A stretch of 33,365 nt of DNA, from assembly GCA_030041115.1 (NCBI GenBank), contig JASHOM010000220.1:1-33365 (forward strand). Direction: 5' to 3'. The position numbers and the translations under genes were made by a program. Origin of the DNA: Vulcanimicrobiota bacterium (GTDB taxonomy: Bacteria > Vulcanimicrobiota > Vulcanimicrobiia > Vulcanimicrobiales > Vulcanimicrobiaceae). Position 1 is the first letter of the stretch. Every line of letters begins with the position of its first letter. A model generated the notes under the pieces. The model saw only the letters and a list, made by a program, of their open reading frames with translations. It ran no database searches and had not been told where the DNA came from. Of this stretch, positions 1 through 8,042 are shown piece after piece.

Positions 1-753
1 CTCTACAGCGTCGTCTCGCGCGAGATGCCGCCCACGTGGCCCTCCGCGGCGCTCGAAGCACAGGCGATCTGCGCCCGCACCTACGTACTCCAGCGCAGCG
101 ACCCGCGGCGGAACTACGATCTCGTGCCCTCCGAGCTGGATCAGGTTTACGACGGCGTTTCGGGCGAGACGGCGCAAGGAAACGCCGCCGTCGACGCGAG
201 TGCGCGGCAAGTCCTTTCGTTCGCGGGCGGCTTTGCGCAGATCGCTTACTCGTCGTGCTGCGGCGGCCACACTGAATCGTCGGCGGACGCCTGGGGGAGC
301 TCGACGCTGCCCTATCTCGGAGGCGTCGTCTGCGCGTGGTGCACCGACTCCCCCAACTATCGCTGGAGCCGCACGCTCGCCTTCGACGACATCGCGTCGC
401 GCCTTTCGAGCGCGCTTGCGCCCCCGGCAAGGCTCGACGATCTGCGCGTGCTTTCGCGAGACGGCAGCGGAAGAGTCAACCAGTTCGAGCTCGTGACCGA
501 TCGAGGGGGAACCGCCGTTGCGGGAACGCTCTTCCGGCGCGACATCGGTGCGCGCGTGCTGCCAAGCTTGCTCGTAACCAACGTTACTCGTACGGTCGAC
601 GGTTCGGGCGTGCTCGTCGACGGCGCCGGCCTCGGACATGGCGTCGGGCTTTGCCAATGGGGCGCGCGCGGAATGGCGCTCGACGCGCAGAGCGCCCAAG
701 CGATCGTGGCATTTTACTTTCCCGGGACGAGCGTCGAAAATCTTTGGACGTGA
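1..753 (+). CDS. SpoIID/LytB domain protein, 5'-truncated by window edge
   Basis: The reading frame is open from base 1 and continues off the left edge; the visible product is about 250 residues. It begins inside the conserved SpoIID core, where LYSVVSREMPPTWP leads into EAQAICARTYVLQ. Later family motifs are VYDGVSGET, the cysteine-containing CCGGHTESSADAWG, a second cysteine pair (CAWC) and the C-terminal GHGVGLCQWGARGMA. The family comprises SpoIID, a lytic transglycosylase acting on peptidoglycan during sporulation, and LytB amidase enhancers; members also occur in non-sporulating bacteria, so sporulation is not implied. The stop overlaps the proposed GTG start of queA (GTGA), suggesting translational coupling. 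The family is clear; the exact substrate is not. Confidence 0.9.
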   Translation, partial: LYSVVSREMPPTWPSAALEAQAICARTYVLQRSDPRRNYDLVPSELDQVYDGVSGETAQGNAAVDASARQVLSFAGGFAQIAYSSCCGGHTESSADAWGSSTLPYLGGVVCAWCTDSPNYRWSRTLAFDDIASRLSSALAPPARLDDLRVLSRDGSGRVNQFELVTDRGGTAVAGTLFRRDIGARVLPSLLVTNVTRTVDGSGVLVDGAGLGHGVGLCQWGARGMALDAQSAQAIVAFYFPGTSVENLWT

Positions 754-1826
754 GGCCGGCCCCCGGCCGCGCCGCGCTTGCGGTTTCGGCGTTCGATTTC
801 GACTTGCCCGGAGAGTTGATTGCGCAAGCCCCCGCGCCCGATCGCGACGCAAGCCGGCTCTTGGTGATCGACGGCGAGGCGACCGCGCATCGAAGTTTTC
901 GCGAGCTCCCCAGCCTGCTGCATCCGGGCGATCTGCTCGTCCTCAACGAAACGCGCGTCATCGCCGCGCGGCTGGCCGGTAACCGCGCCGGCGGAGGAAC
1001 GGCCGAGCTGCTCTTGCTCCACCCGGCCGGCTCGCTGCGCTACGACGCAAACGCCTCGCGCTGGGTCGCACTCGCGCGCCCTGCCCGCCGTCTTCGCTGC
1101 GGCGCTCGCATCGAGTTTGGGACGTTCGGCTCGGTAACCGTGCGCGTCGAGCTTGCCGAAGGGCTGCGAGAAGTCGAGTTCGACCTCGCGGTCGGGTTCG
1201 AGGAGTTTCTCGAGCGAGTCGGGCGCATGCCGCTGCCCCCCTACATTCATAACGACTCGCCGCACGCGGCGGCGCGATATCAAACGGTCTTCGCGCGCCT
1301 CCCGGGAAGCGTTGCCGCGCCGACGGCGTCGCTGCACTTCACGCCCGGCCTCCTGGCCGAGATCGAGGCGCGCGGCGTCGAGATCGCCCGGCTCTCGCTC
1401 AATATCGGCCTGGGAACGTTCCGTCCCGTCGGCACCGAGTTGGTTCGCGAGCATGTCATGCACGCCGAGACGTACGCAATCGGAACGGATGCGGCGACGA
1501 CAATCGAGCGCGCTCGCGCGCAGGGGCGCCGGATCGTTGCCGCGGGAACGACGGTCGTGCGCGCGCTCGAAGGAAACTTCGCATCGTTCGGACGGATCGA
1601 GGCGGGCGAGCACGTCACGGACTGCTTTATCGCTCCGGAGTTTCAGTTCCACGTCATCGGCGCAATGCTCACCAACTTCCATCTGCCGCGTTCGACGCTG
1701 CTGATGCTGGTGAGCGCATTCGCCGGGCGCCGGCGCATTTTGCGAGCCTACGCCGACGCGATCGCGCAGCGGTATCGCTTTTACTCCTTCGGCGACGCCA
1801 TGTTCATCGCCAAACCGGGAGCGTAA
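750..1826 (+). CDS. queA: S-adenosylmethionine:tRNA ribosyltransferase-isomerase QueA
   Basis: QueA transfers and rearranges the ribosyl moiety of SAM onto 7-aminomethyl-7-deazaguanine in tRNA, forming epoxyqueuosine at the wobble position. The product shows the N-terminal pattern FDFDLPGELIAQAP, then SRLLVIDG, YQTVFARLPGSVAAPTASLHF, LNIGLGTFRPV, the conserved MHAETYAI, and the C-terminal IGAMLTNFHLPRSTLLMLVSAF. The frame is open much further upstream, but homology begins just after the GTG at 750, which overlaps the upstream stop by four bases. From that start the protein has 358 residues, close to the 356 of E. coli QueA. Other queuosine genes are not in the window. Confidence 0.95.
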   Translation: MRPAPGRAALAVSAFDFDLPGELIAQAPAPDRDASRLLVIDGEATAHRSFRELPSLLHPGDLLVLNETRVIAARLAGNRAGGGTAELLLLHPAGSLRYDANASRWVALARPARRLRCGARIEFGTFGSVTVRVELAEGLREVEFDLAVGFEEFLERVGRMPLPPYIHNDSPHAAARYQTVFARLPGSVAAPTASLHFTPGLLAEIEARGVEIARLSLNIGLGTFRPVGTELVREHVMHAETYAIGTDAATTIERARAQGRRIVAAGTTVVRALEGNFASFGRIEAGEHVTDCFIAPEFQFHVIGAMLTNFHLPRSTLLMLVSAFAGRRRILRAYADAIAQRYRFYSFGDAMFIAKPGA

Positions 1827-1827
1827 G

Positions 1828-1962
1828 ATGCGCTACGTAGCGGTCGGCTCGCCGGGTGGCCCCGAGGTGCTGCACGTTGCCGAAACCGACGCGCACGCGC
1901 GCATGGAGTCGAGCGCGCACGTCGGCAAAATCCTGCTCGTGCCCGATCCGGCCGGCGGCACG
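1828..1962 (+). pseudogene. Collapsed NAD(P)H:quinone oxidoreductase remnant
   Basis: An ATG one base after the queA stop opens a frame starting MRYVAVGSPGGPEVLHVAET, the typical N-terminus of zinc-free quinone oxidoreductases (PIG3-like, MDR superfamily). It jumps directly to DAHARMESSAHVGKILLVP, which matches the C-terminal end of the same family. Normal members have about 320-330 residues, so roughly 285 residues, including the whole NAD(P)-binding Rossmann domain, are missing in frame. The frame then runs on without a stop antisense to the next gene and loses family resemblance. It cannot be a working oxidoreductase. It could be a decayed gene or an assembly join. Confidence 0.7.
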
Positions 1963-2484
1963 CTAGTGGTAGAGGAAGGTCTGACTTATCGACGAGGGGC
2001 CGGTGGACATGAAGAAGATCATCGGAATCGAGAGCATCGTGTTCGCTCGCGAAGCCAGGAACGCAACGCGCCGAGCCTTTGCTTTCTCCTGATCGGTGGC
2101 GGGGACCAAACCGAGCACTTTCTTTTGATTGGGCCAGATGACTCCCCAGACGTTCAAGAGCATGAGCGTCCCGAGCCAGGCGCCAAAACCGATCGGCGCC
2201 ATCGCACCCTGCAGCGTGAACGCGGCAACGAAACCGTTCGCACCATCGGGTCCGCGGAAGTTGGCCAGGAGCGCCGCACCGAAAATCCACGTCACGATCG
2301 CGCCCCAGCGGAACCAAAAGAGCGCGCGCGGGAGGACGTATTTGGAAATTGGGGCGGCCTCGCCCGCGGCGGTCGCCTCTTTGACCGCGGCGGCGTTGAC
2401 GAAGTTGAAGAAATACAGCAGGCCGATCCACATGATCCCGGCCAGGATATGAAACCAGCGAAAGATCCAGTCCGAACTTGCCAT
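1963..2484 (-). CDS. Membrane protein of the urate oxidase N-terminal (PuuD) family
   Basis: This 173-residue protein opens with WIFRWFHILAGIMWIGLLYF, the hallmark of the Urate_ox_N / PuuD membrane domain. Several hydrophobic segments follow (about residues 7-27, 55-75, 90-115 and a C-terminal one near 145-165). In bacterial urate hydroxylase PuuD this domain precedes a cytochrome c domain; here no CXXCH motif is present, so it is a stand-alone membrane domain, possibly heme-binding through the N-terminal histidine. The ATG at 2484 follows one base after the stop of a 38-codon gene, so the two are probably co-transcribed. No purine-catabolism gene is nearby, so a role in urate oxidation is not supported by context. 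Confidence 0.75.
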   Translation of the reverse strand: MASSDWIFRWFHILAGIMWIGLLYFFNFVNAAAVKEATAAGEAAPISKYVLPRALFWFRWGAIVTWIFGAALLANFRGPDGANGFVAAFTLQGAMAPIGFGAWLGTLMLLNVWGVIWPNQKKVLGLVPATDQEKAKARRVAFLASRANTMLSIPMIFFMSTGPSSISQTFLYH

Positions 2485-2485
2485 G

Positions 2486-2602
2486 TTACGCTCCCGCTCC
2501 CATCGCGCTCGATACGATCCACCGCGCGATGGCCCACAGGATCACGGTTAAGACGAAGCCGCTGATGACGGTGCCCCAGAGCGAATCCAAGGGATTTTTC
2601 AC
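2486..2602 (-). CDS. Small single-pass membrane peptide upstream of the PuuD-like gene
   Basis: A 38-residue frame reads VKNPLDSLWGTVISGFVL followed by TVILWAIARWIVSSAMGAGA. Residues 10-31 form one hydrophobic helix ending with basic residues. It starts with GTG at 2602, five bases after a GGAGGT Shine-Dalgarno (2608-2613), the best ribosome site in this neighbourhood. Its stop lies one base from the start of the PuuD-family gene, indicating an operon. Small single-helix proteins of this kind often accompany multi-subunit membrane redox complexes, so it may be a companion subunit, but I do not recognise a family. Confidence 0.65.
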   Translation of the reverse strand: MKNPLDSLWGTVISGFVLTVILWAIARWIVSSAMGAGA

Positions 2603-2719
2603 GGACAACCTCCTTCGGTTCTGACTTGCTTGGAAGCAAATGTTGCGCGCGGCAAGGGAGGGTCCTCCTCGTTGCCTAAGCGTTTTGTCCGGCTTTCAGC
2701 CGGGTATCGAACACGTGAG

Positions 2720-3325
2720 ATGAAAGTATATTCACCGGTGAAAACATACGCGCCAAAAAAATGGGCCCTTTCAGGTTTGCACGGCATCTCCGATGCCACG
2801 CTCGAGATGCATTTCGGCCTCTACGAGGGCTACGTCAAGAACACCAACCTTCTCAACGAACGTCTGGGCGAGATTCGGTCGGCGGGTAAGGCCGCGGGCA
2901 GCGACCCCGCCTATGCCGAGCTCGTGCGCCGGCTGGGGTTCGAGTATAACGGCATGCGTCTCCACGAGTACTACTTCGACAACCTGCGCTCGGACCCCGA
3001 TGAGATCCGTAACGGCCGGCTGTACGACGCGCTCGGTGAAGCGTACGGCGGCTTCGAAGAATGGAAGAAGGACTTCATGGCGGTCGGCGGGATGCGCGGC
3101 ATCGGCTGGGTGATCGCTTACTACGACGTGACGAATGCGCAGATCACCAACCACTGGATCAACGACCACGAGAACGGCAACCTCGCCGGTTTTCTACCGA
3201 TCGTCGTGATGGACGTCTGGGAGCACGCCTTCATCAAGGATTACAAGCCGGCGGAGAAGAGCAAATACATCGAGGCGTTTTTTGCCAACCTCGATTGGCG
3301 GACGTGCGAATCGCGGCTGCCGTAG
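2720..3325 (+). CDS. Fe/Mn superoxide dismutase
   Basis: The enzyme dismutates superoxide to hydrogen peroxide and oxygen. From the ATG at 2720 the product has 201 residues, normal for the family. All four metal ligands are visible: His31 in LEMHFGLYEGYVKNTN, His82 in MRLHEYYFDNL, and Asp165 and His169 in MDVWEHAFIKDY. The frame is open upstream to a TTG at 2630, but that extension is basic and non-homologous, so the internal ATG is preferred. There is no signal peptide from this start, implying a cytoplasmic enzyme. It lies divergent to the PuuD-family operon and convergent with the NFACT gene. Metal preference (Fe, Mn or cambialistic) cannot be read with confidence, so no symbol is assigned. 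Confidence 0.93.
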   Translation: MKVYSPVKTYAPKKWALSGLHGISDATLEMHFGLYEGYVKNTNLLNERLGEIRSAGKAAGSDPAYAELVRRLGFEYNGMRLHEYYFDNLRSDPDEIRNGRLYDALGEAYGGFEEWKKDFMAVGGMRGIGWVIAYYDVTNAQITNHWINDHENGNLAGFLPIVVMDVWEHAFIKDYKPAEKSKYIEAFFANLDWRTCESRLP

Positions 3326-3332
3326 CGCTCGG

Positions 3333-4817
3333 CTAACTCACCGAATCGAGCGATTTGGGCTCGGCGAGAATCGTCTTGGCATCCGTGTACCATACGAGCC
3401 CCGGGGGTGCCGCGCGCCGCTTGCGGACGTGCTTGCGCAGGGTGTAGTCGACCGGCACCGCCGTCGAGCCCTTTGCGCGCGAATAAAAAGCGGCGAGCGA
3501 CGCGGCGAGCTCGAGATCTTCCCCGGGCGCCGGCGCGCGATCGTCGCGCGCAAGAATGACGTGCGCGCCCGGAATGCCCCGGGTGTGAAACCACAAATCG
3601 TTGGGACGCGCGACGCGGAACGTGAGGTCGGCGTTTTCCAGCGGCGATCGTCCAACGAGGATCCTCGATCCGCTGCGCGTGCGCAGCTCGAGCGGAGCAC
3701 GTTTTCGCTTGGGCGCCCGCTCGGGCTTGCGCTCGGCGCGCTGCGGTCCGAGCTGAGCGACTGCCGCCTCGACGGCGTCGAGGTCGTCGTCGTTTGCGCG
3801 TTCGCTCTCCCAGCGCAGCGTCTCGACCGCCTCCAGACCGGCAGCGATCGCGCGCTCGCGCGTCTCGACGTGCGGTAAACTCTTGCCCCGTTTCTTGTAT
3901 TCGCTAAACAGCTTCGCCGCGCGCTCCTTCGCGGCGTCGCGCGCCCCTTCAGCGAGCAAATGGAGGGTCGCGAAGATTTGCTCGCCTTCGCTGCGCAGCC
4001 CTTCGCGCTGCTGCGCGCGCACGCGCTTGTCAGCCAATGCCGCGACCTCGGCCCGAAGCTTCCGCTCCCGTTCGTCAAGGCGCTTGAACAACGCGCGGCG
4101 CCGCGCGGCGGCGCGTTGGTTTCCGGCGCGCGCCGTTTCTTGCCCGCGCACCTCGGCGAAGAGCGCGAGGAGCGAGGCTTCGCGGGTCAACTGCGCATCG
4201 TCGAATCCTTCCATCGGCACGACGTAGGCTTGCAGCAGCTCCCCGCTGCGCCGGTAGACGAAGAGCGGATCGGCAGCGGCGTCGGTGCCCGCCGCGGGCG
4301 GGGCAAGGGTTCGGGCGCGCGGCGGCAGCGGCGGAAGAACGTAGCGTGCGCCGGAGTGCACCGGCCGGCGGGGATTCTCGCCGGGGGTGAACTCTTTGCG
4401 CGCCGCTACGACGACGCCGTCTTTCACGAGCACGGCATTGCCGAAGCGGGGAACGAGCTCGAGGTAGAGATCGAGCCGTTCGCCGACGCCGAACCGCGAG
4501 CGGGCGGCGAAGGTCAGACGGAGCAGCCGATCCTCGCCGGGGGACGTCACGTCCGCCAGCGTCATGCCTTGGAGCGAGCGCGCGAGCACGCGGACGAAAC
4601 CAGGCTCGATCCCGATGCCGAGCTCACCCTCTTCGACCGTCACCAAGGGCGAGGCGGCGAAAAGATCGATCGCCAAAAGCGGCCGCGCGCCGCGCCGCCG
4701 CAACGTGAGCGCGATGCGTCCGTCCGCGAGCAGGCCCGCATCCTCGACGCGCGCTCCGCGCAGCCGCTCCTGCAACTCCGCACCGAGCCGGCGGATGAGG
4801 ACCCAATCGGTGAGCAT
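3333..4817 (-). CDS. rqcH: NFACT-family ribosome quality control protein (RqcH/Rqc2/FbpA-like)
   Basis: Bacterial RqcH binds stalled 50S subunits carrying peptidyl-tRNA and recruits tRNA-Ala to add C-terminal alanine tails. The 494-residue product has an NFACT-N domain (about 1-170), an Arg/Glu/Ala-rich coiled coil (about 210-350) and a C-terminal NFACT-R (DUF814) domain with LVGRSPLENADLTFR, NDLWFHTRGIPGAHVIL and VDYTLRKHVRKRR. An Asp96-Arg97 pair sits where the RqcH DR motif, needed for tail synthesis, is found. It is shorter than Firmicutes RqcH (about 570), mainly through a reduced middle region. The ATG at 4817 has an AAGAAGG Shine-Dalgarno; the TTG just before it is too close to that site. 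Divergent from a lipoprotein gene only 14 bases away. Confidence 0.88.
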   Translation of the reverse strand: MLTDWVLIRRLGAELQERLRGARVEDAGLLADGRIALTLRRRGARPLLAIDLFAASPLVTVEEGELGIGIEPGFVRVLARSLQGMTLADVTSPGEDRLLRLTFAARSRFGVGERLDLYLELVPRFGNAVLVKDGVVVAARKEFTPGENPRRPVHSGARYVLPPLPPRARTLAPPAAGTDAAADPLFVYRRSGELLQAYVVPMEGFDDAQLTREASLLALFAEVRGQETARAGNQRAAARRRALFKRLDERERKLRAEVAALADKRVRAQQREGLRSEGEQIFATLHLLAEGARDAAKERAAKLFSEYKKRGKSLPHVETRERAIAAGLEAVETLRWESERANDDDLDAVEAAVAQLGPQRAERKPERAPKRKRAPLELRTRSGSRILVGRSPLENADLTFRVARPNDLWFHTRGIPGAHVILARDDRAPAPGEDLELAASLAAFYSRAKGSTAVPVDYTLRKHVRKRRAAPPGLVWYTDAKTILAEPKSLDSVS

Positions 4818-4831
4818 CAAACCTTCTTAGT

Positions 4832-5269
4832 GTGAGAAATGCAATAGCCTGGGCCGCCGCGCTCCTCGGGCTGCTCGTCGCTTGCAGCGGTGCCTCGCCG
4901 GCGCCGAAAGGCTGGCAGCCGATACCCGGTGCGAGCGCTGCCTGGTCGAGCGGGAGCGGAAGATCGGCCCAAGAGTACTCCTACGCCAAGCGCAAGTTCG
5001 GCGGAGCTCTACAGGATCTCGCTTCTCAAGTAACGATCGACGCGTTGATGCGTCATCAGGGCGCCAAATACGGCGGCAGCGTTCCATTTGCGCCCTGTCC
5101 GGGTGCGGCCGGAGTGGCGACTTTCCAACTGCGCGATCGCACCACGCTGCAAGAGGGCTTTGCGGTCGAAGACGGCTACTCGATCCGCACGACGTACGTT
5201 CGCCCCGCCGGAACCCCGATCGATCCGAACGTGACCCAAGCGATGCAAAACCTGCTCTGCAGCGTCTAG
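4832..5269 (+). CDS. Small secreted lipoprotein, unknown function
   Basis: A 145-residue protein starts with GTG at 4832 and carries a lipoprotein signal, AIAWAAALLGLLVACSG, with the modified cysteine at residue 18. The mature part is rich in Gly, Ala and Ser and contains two further cysteines (in FAPCPGAAG and at the C-terminal NLLCSV) that could form a disulfide. I recognise no family. No Shine-Dalgarno is visible before the GTG, and only 14 bases separate it from the divergent NFACT start, so promoters for both genes must overlap coding sequence. Confidence 0.7.
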   Translation: MRNAIAWAAALLGLLVACSGASPAPKGWQPIPGASAAWSSGSGRSAQEYSYAKRKFGGALQDLASQVTIDALMRHQGAKYGGSVPFAPCPGAAGVATFQLRDRTTLQEGFAVEDGYSIRTTYVRPAGTPIDPNVTQAMQNLLCSV

Positions 5270-5286
5270 GAGCCTTACAGGCTCCT
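5268..5286 (+). terminator. Hairpin after the lipoprotein gene
   Basis: AGGAGCC (5268-5274) and GGCTCCT (5280-5286) form a perfect 7-bp stem with a 5-nt loop, beginning within the lipoprotein stop codon. No T-run follows, so it is not a canonical intrinsic terminator; it may stabilise the 3' end or act only weakly. Confidence 0.4.
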
Positions 5287-5296
5287 CGTGTGCTGA

Positions 5297-5511
5297 ACCG
5301 CCGCACGCCAAATGATCGCGCAAGGATGCGGCGGCTGGATCGTCAACATCTCGTCGATCCGTGAGGAGCTTTTGAACGAGATTCCGCCGTACCGCCGGGG
5401 AAAGCCCGAAGAGATTGCGCGTTCGGTCGCGTGGCTTCGCAGCGAAGCCTCTTCCAGCCTGACCCCACGACGACGTTCGCCGGCGGCGGCATGATGCGCC
5501 GATCCGGCAGC
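5297..5511 (+). pseudogene. Decayed short-chain dehydrogenase/reductase fragment
   Basis: After an in-frame TGA at 5294 the translation reads TAARQMIAQGCGGWIVNISSI, the end of the SDR Rossmann core up to the catalytic-serine strand. It continues directly with REELLNEIPPYRRGKPEEI and ARSVAWLRSEASS, which is the SDR C-terminal region. About 75 residues between them, including the YxxxK active site, are absent, as are about 110 N-terminal residues. Near 5463 the frame must shift by one base to resume the typical SDR end (a GGGMM stretch in place of DGGM). No catalytic function is possible. Confidence 0.7.
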
Positions 5512-5522
5512 CTACAGTTGCG

Positions 5523-7985
5523 ATGACTCGCTACGAGCTATTGCCGGTCTCCACCGACCTCGCGCATCACTCGGTTGCCGACCCGCGCTTCGCCTACGTG
5601 CTGCCCGACACCGAAATGGCGCAAGGCAGTACCATCGGAGCGCCGCGCTGCTGCCTCGTGCTCAAGCCGACGGGCGCGATTCAAAAGATCTACTCACCCG
5701 ACGCGGGCTACGATTTCTTGGGAGCCGTCGAAGTGCACTACTGGAATCGTCGCAGCAAGATCCGGCTTGGCCGGCGCCAAGGCGAGTTTCACATTCATCC
5801 CGAGCGGCAAGATCACATCTTCACGCTCGACAACGGCGTCACCGTGCACGAGCAGATCTTTCCGTACAATTCCGACTGGACGACCACGCAAACGATTCCG
5901 CCCCCGGCGGTCTACTATCGCATTCATTTCAAGAATACGAGCCAGTCCGAGGTCGCGTTCGACAGCTACGCTTTTTGCGAGCTGCGCGGCAACACGGCTC
6001 ACGACGTCGTGGCGGAGTATGACGGCGCGCTCGGCGGAATCGTCGCCTGGAATCGCTCGAGCCCGTCGCAACTCCGTCTCTTCGCGATGCTCGGCGGCAC
6101 ACCCGACGGCTGGGAGATCAACGCCGACCCCGCGATGCCCGTTTCGCACTTCGCCCCGCGCAAACTCGCCGATGCGGCCACGCCGGCGGGCGACAACCCC
6201 ATCGGGGTACTCCATGCGGCCCTCGAGCTGCAGCCGGGCGACGAACGGTGGCTCGAGTTTCTCTGCCTGCTTTCCCCGACCTCGCGCGAGGACTTGACCG
6301 CGAGCCGCCCGCGTTGTCCCTCCGGCTCGGAAGCGAGTCGCAGCACGACGCAATACTATTGGAACTTTCTGCGCCGCGCGGTGCTCCGCACGCCCAACGT
6401 CGACGTGAATCACGGCGTCCTATGGGCGAAGGCCAACATGCTGCGCGTCCAGACCTATGCGCCTACCGGCTGGTGCTTTACCAACGATCCGACTCGCAGC
6501 AACAACAGCGTCGGGCGCGACACCGCCTGGATGTCCTTCGGGGCCGATTATTTGAATCCCGATTTTGCGCGCGAGTCCTTGGGCGCGTATTTTCGGCTGG
6601 CCGAGCCGCAGGGAAAGATCGTCGAGTATTACGACGTTCGCAACGACAAATGGGAGGACTACGGCCTCAACGTCAACGACAACACCCCGCTCGTCGTCCT
6701 GGCGCTCTGGCACCACTTCTCGGTCACGGCGGACGCGGATTTCCTGCGCGCGAGTTACCCGCGCGCGGCGCGAGCGATGGAGTACATGCTCTCGCAGCGC
6801 AATGCCGACGGTCTGATCTGGTGCACCGCGACGGGCGAGGCCGACTGGGGAATCGTCGGCTGGCGCAACGTGATCCAAAACTACCGGATCAGCGGCGCGT
6901 CCACGGAGGTGAACTCCGAGTGTTACGCGGCGATGCGGGCATTGGGGAGAATTGCCGGGGCATTGGGCGACGCGGAGAAGGCCCGCGAATACGCCGCGCA
7001 CGCCGACGCATTGCGCGAGGCAATCAACAAGCATTTGGTCAACCCGGAGAACGATCTGTATTTCCTGACGATCGACGTCGACGGTTCGAAGCGCACCGAG
7101 ATCACCGCGGACTTGATCTTTCCCGTGCTCTTCGGCGTCGCCCCGCCCAAACGCGCGGCGCGAATCATCACCGTGCTGAGCGACGCCGGGTTTTGGACCG
7201 ACGCGGGCATCCGCACGATCCCGCGTGACGCGTTGGCCTACGGCCCCGTCAAGGGCTTTGGGCTGCTCGGCGGCGTCTGGCTGGCCGTATCCTACTGGTT
7301 CGCGTTCGCGGCCGCCAAGTATCAGCCCAGCGCCATGGCGACGGCTCTCGCCTGCAGCTTTCGCCACTTTTCGATCGATCCGCGGCGCAACAACACGGTG
7401 CCGGGGCAGTTCGCGGAATGGCTGCACGGCGAGATCCTGTCGAATCAAGGCATGATGCTCTCGCCGTGGGATGCGCCCCGCTATCTCTGGGCCGCCATCG
7501 AGGGGGCCGGCGGTCTCGAGATCGGCGAAGACGCGGTCGCCATCAACCCGGCTCTCGCGGATGACTGGCGCTGGCTGACCGCGATCGACGTCCCATTTCG
7601 CGGTGGGTCGCTTGCCTGGATCGCCTGCCGCATGCCCGACGGTCTGCACGTGCACGCGACCGCCGATCTGCCGTCGCGCGCGAAGCGCACGATCTACGCC
7701 CGCGACGTCACCGCCGCCGTCCGGCTCGCGGATCCGTCGGCGACGGTCGTGGCGCTCGCCAACGACGACCGGACGCTGGTCTTCATCGGCAACTCGAGCC
7801 CCCGCACCATAGCGACCGCGGCGGCGCTGGACGATGCCAAGAACCCGCACTATCGCGTACGCCTGTTCTCGACCGTCTGGAATGAGTGGGAGGAGAAGAG
7901 CCGCGTTGCCCGGGATGTCATCGTCGAAGGGATTCCGGTCGTGGTCGACGCCGGCGGCTTCGCGATGGTCGAAATTCTCGCGTAA
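5523..7985 (+). CDS. Six-hairpin glycosidase, amylo-alpha-1,6-glucosidase-like
   Basis: The 820-residue product has an N-terminal beta-sandwich region (about 30-260) and an (alpha/alpha)6-type catalytic region (about 290-690), then a short beta-rich tail. Segments such as SNNSVGRDTAWMSFGADYL, NDNTPLVVLALWHHF, EADWGIVGWRNVIQNY, SGASTEVNSECYAAM and GQFAEWLHGE resemble glycogen debranching enzymes and related GH63/GH37-type glycosidases. Acidic residues in GRDTAW and FAEWLHGE are candidate catalytic groups by position only. There is no signal peptide, so it should act in the cytoplasm on an oligosaccharide or storage glucan. The ATG at 5523 lacks a good Shine-Dalgarno. Exact family and substrate are uncertain. 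Confidence 0.75.
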   Translation: MTRYELLPVSTDLAHHSVADPRFAYVLPDTEMAQGSTIGAPRCCLVLKPTGAIQKIYSPDAGYDFLGAVEVHYWNRRSKIRLGRRQGEFHIHPERQDHIFTLDNGVTVHEQIFPYNSDWTTTQTIPPPAVYYRIHFKNTSQSEVAFDSYAFCELRGNTAHDVVAEYDGALGGIVAWNRSSPSQLRLFAMLGGTPDGWEINADPAMPVSHFAPRKLADAATPAGDNPIGVLHAALELQPGDERWLEFLCLLSPTSREDLTASRPRCPSGSEASRSTTQYYWNFLRRAVLRTPNVDVNHGVLWAKANMLRVQTYAPTGWCFTNDPTRSNNSVGRDTAWMSFGADYLNPDFARESLGAYFRLAEPQGKIVEYYDVRNDKWEDYGLNVNDNTPLVVLALWHHFSVTADADFLRASYPRAARAMEYMLSQRNADGLIWCTATGEADWGIVGWRNVIQNYRISGASTEVNSECYAAMRALGRIAGALGDAEKAREYAAHADALREAINKHLVNPENDLYFLTIDVDGSKRTEITADLIFPVLFGVAPPKRAARIITVLSDAGFWTDAGIRTIPRDALAYGPVKGFGLLGGVWLAVSYWFAFAAAKYQPSAMATALACSFRHFSIDPRRNNTVPGQFAEWLHGEILSNQGMMLSPWDAPRYLWAAIEGAGGLEIGEDAVAINPALADDWRWLTAIDVPFRGGSLAWIACRMPDGLHVHATADLPSRAKRTIYARDVTAAVRLADPSATVVALANDDRTLVFIGNSSPRTIATAAALDDAKNPHYRVRLFSTVWNEWEEKSRVARDVIVEGIPVVVDAGGFAMVEILA

Positions 7986-8042
7986 GCGCGACTCCGGCAT
8001 GGCGGCCTCTTGCTTCCTTCCGAGGTCAAGCGGTCTCGCAGC

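Noticed and set aside
336-749. A 138-residue N-terminal extension of QueA
   Set aside because: The extension overlaps the SpoIID/LytB coding sequence, is Arg-rich and has no homology; QueA similarity begins just after 750.
2689-2703. Hairpin CCGGCT-TTC-AGCCGG before superoxide dismutase
   Set aside because: The perfect 6-bp stem is short; no link to an operator or riboswitch could be shown.
5288-5299. 12-mer GTGTGCTGAACC shared with 13449-13460
   Set aside because: A single 12-base match in a 33-kb window is expected by chance, and no flanking similarity is seen.
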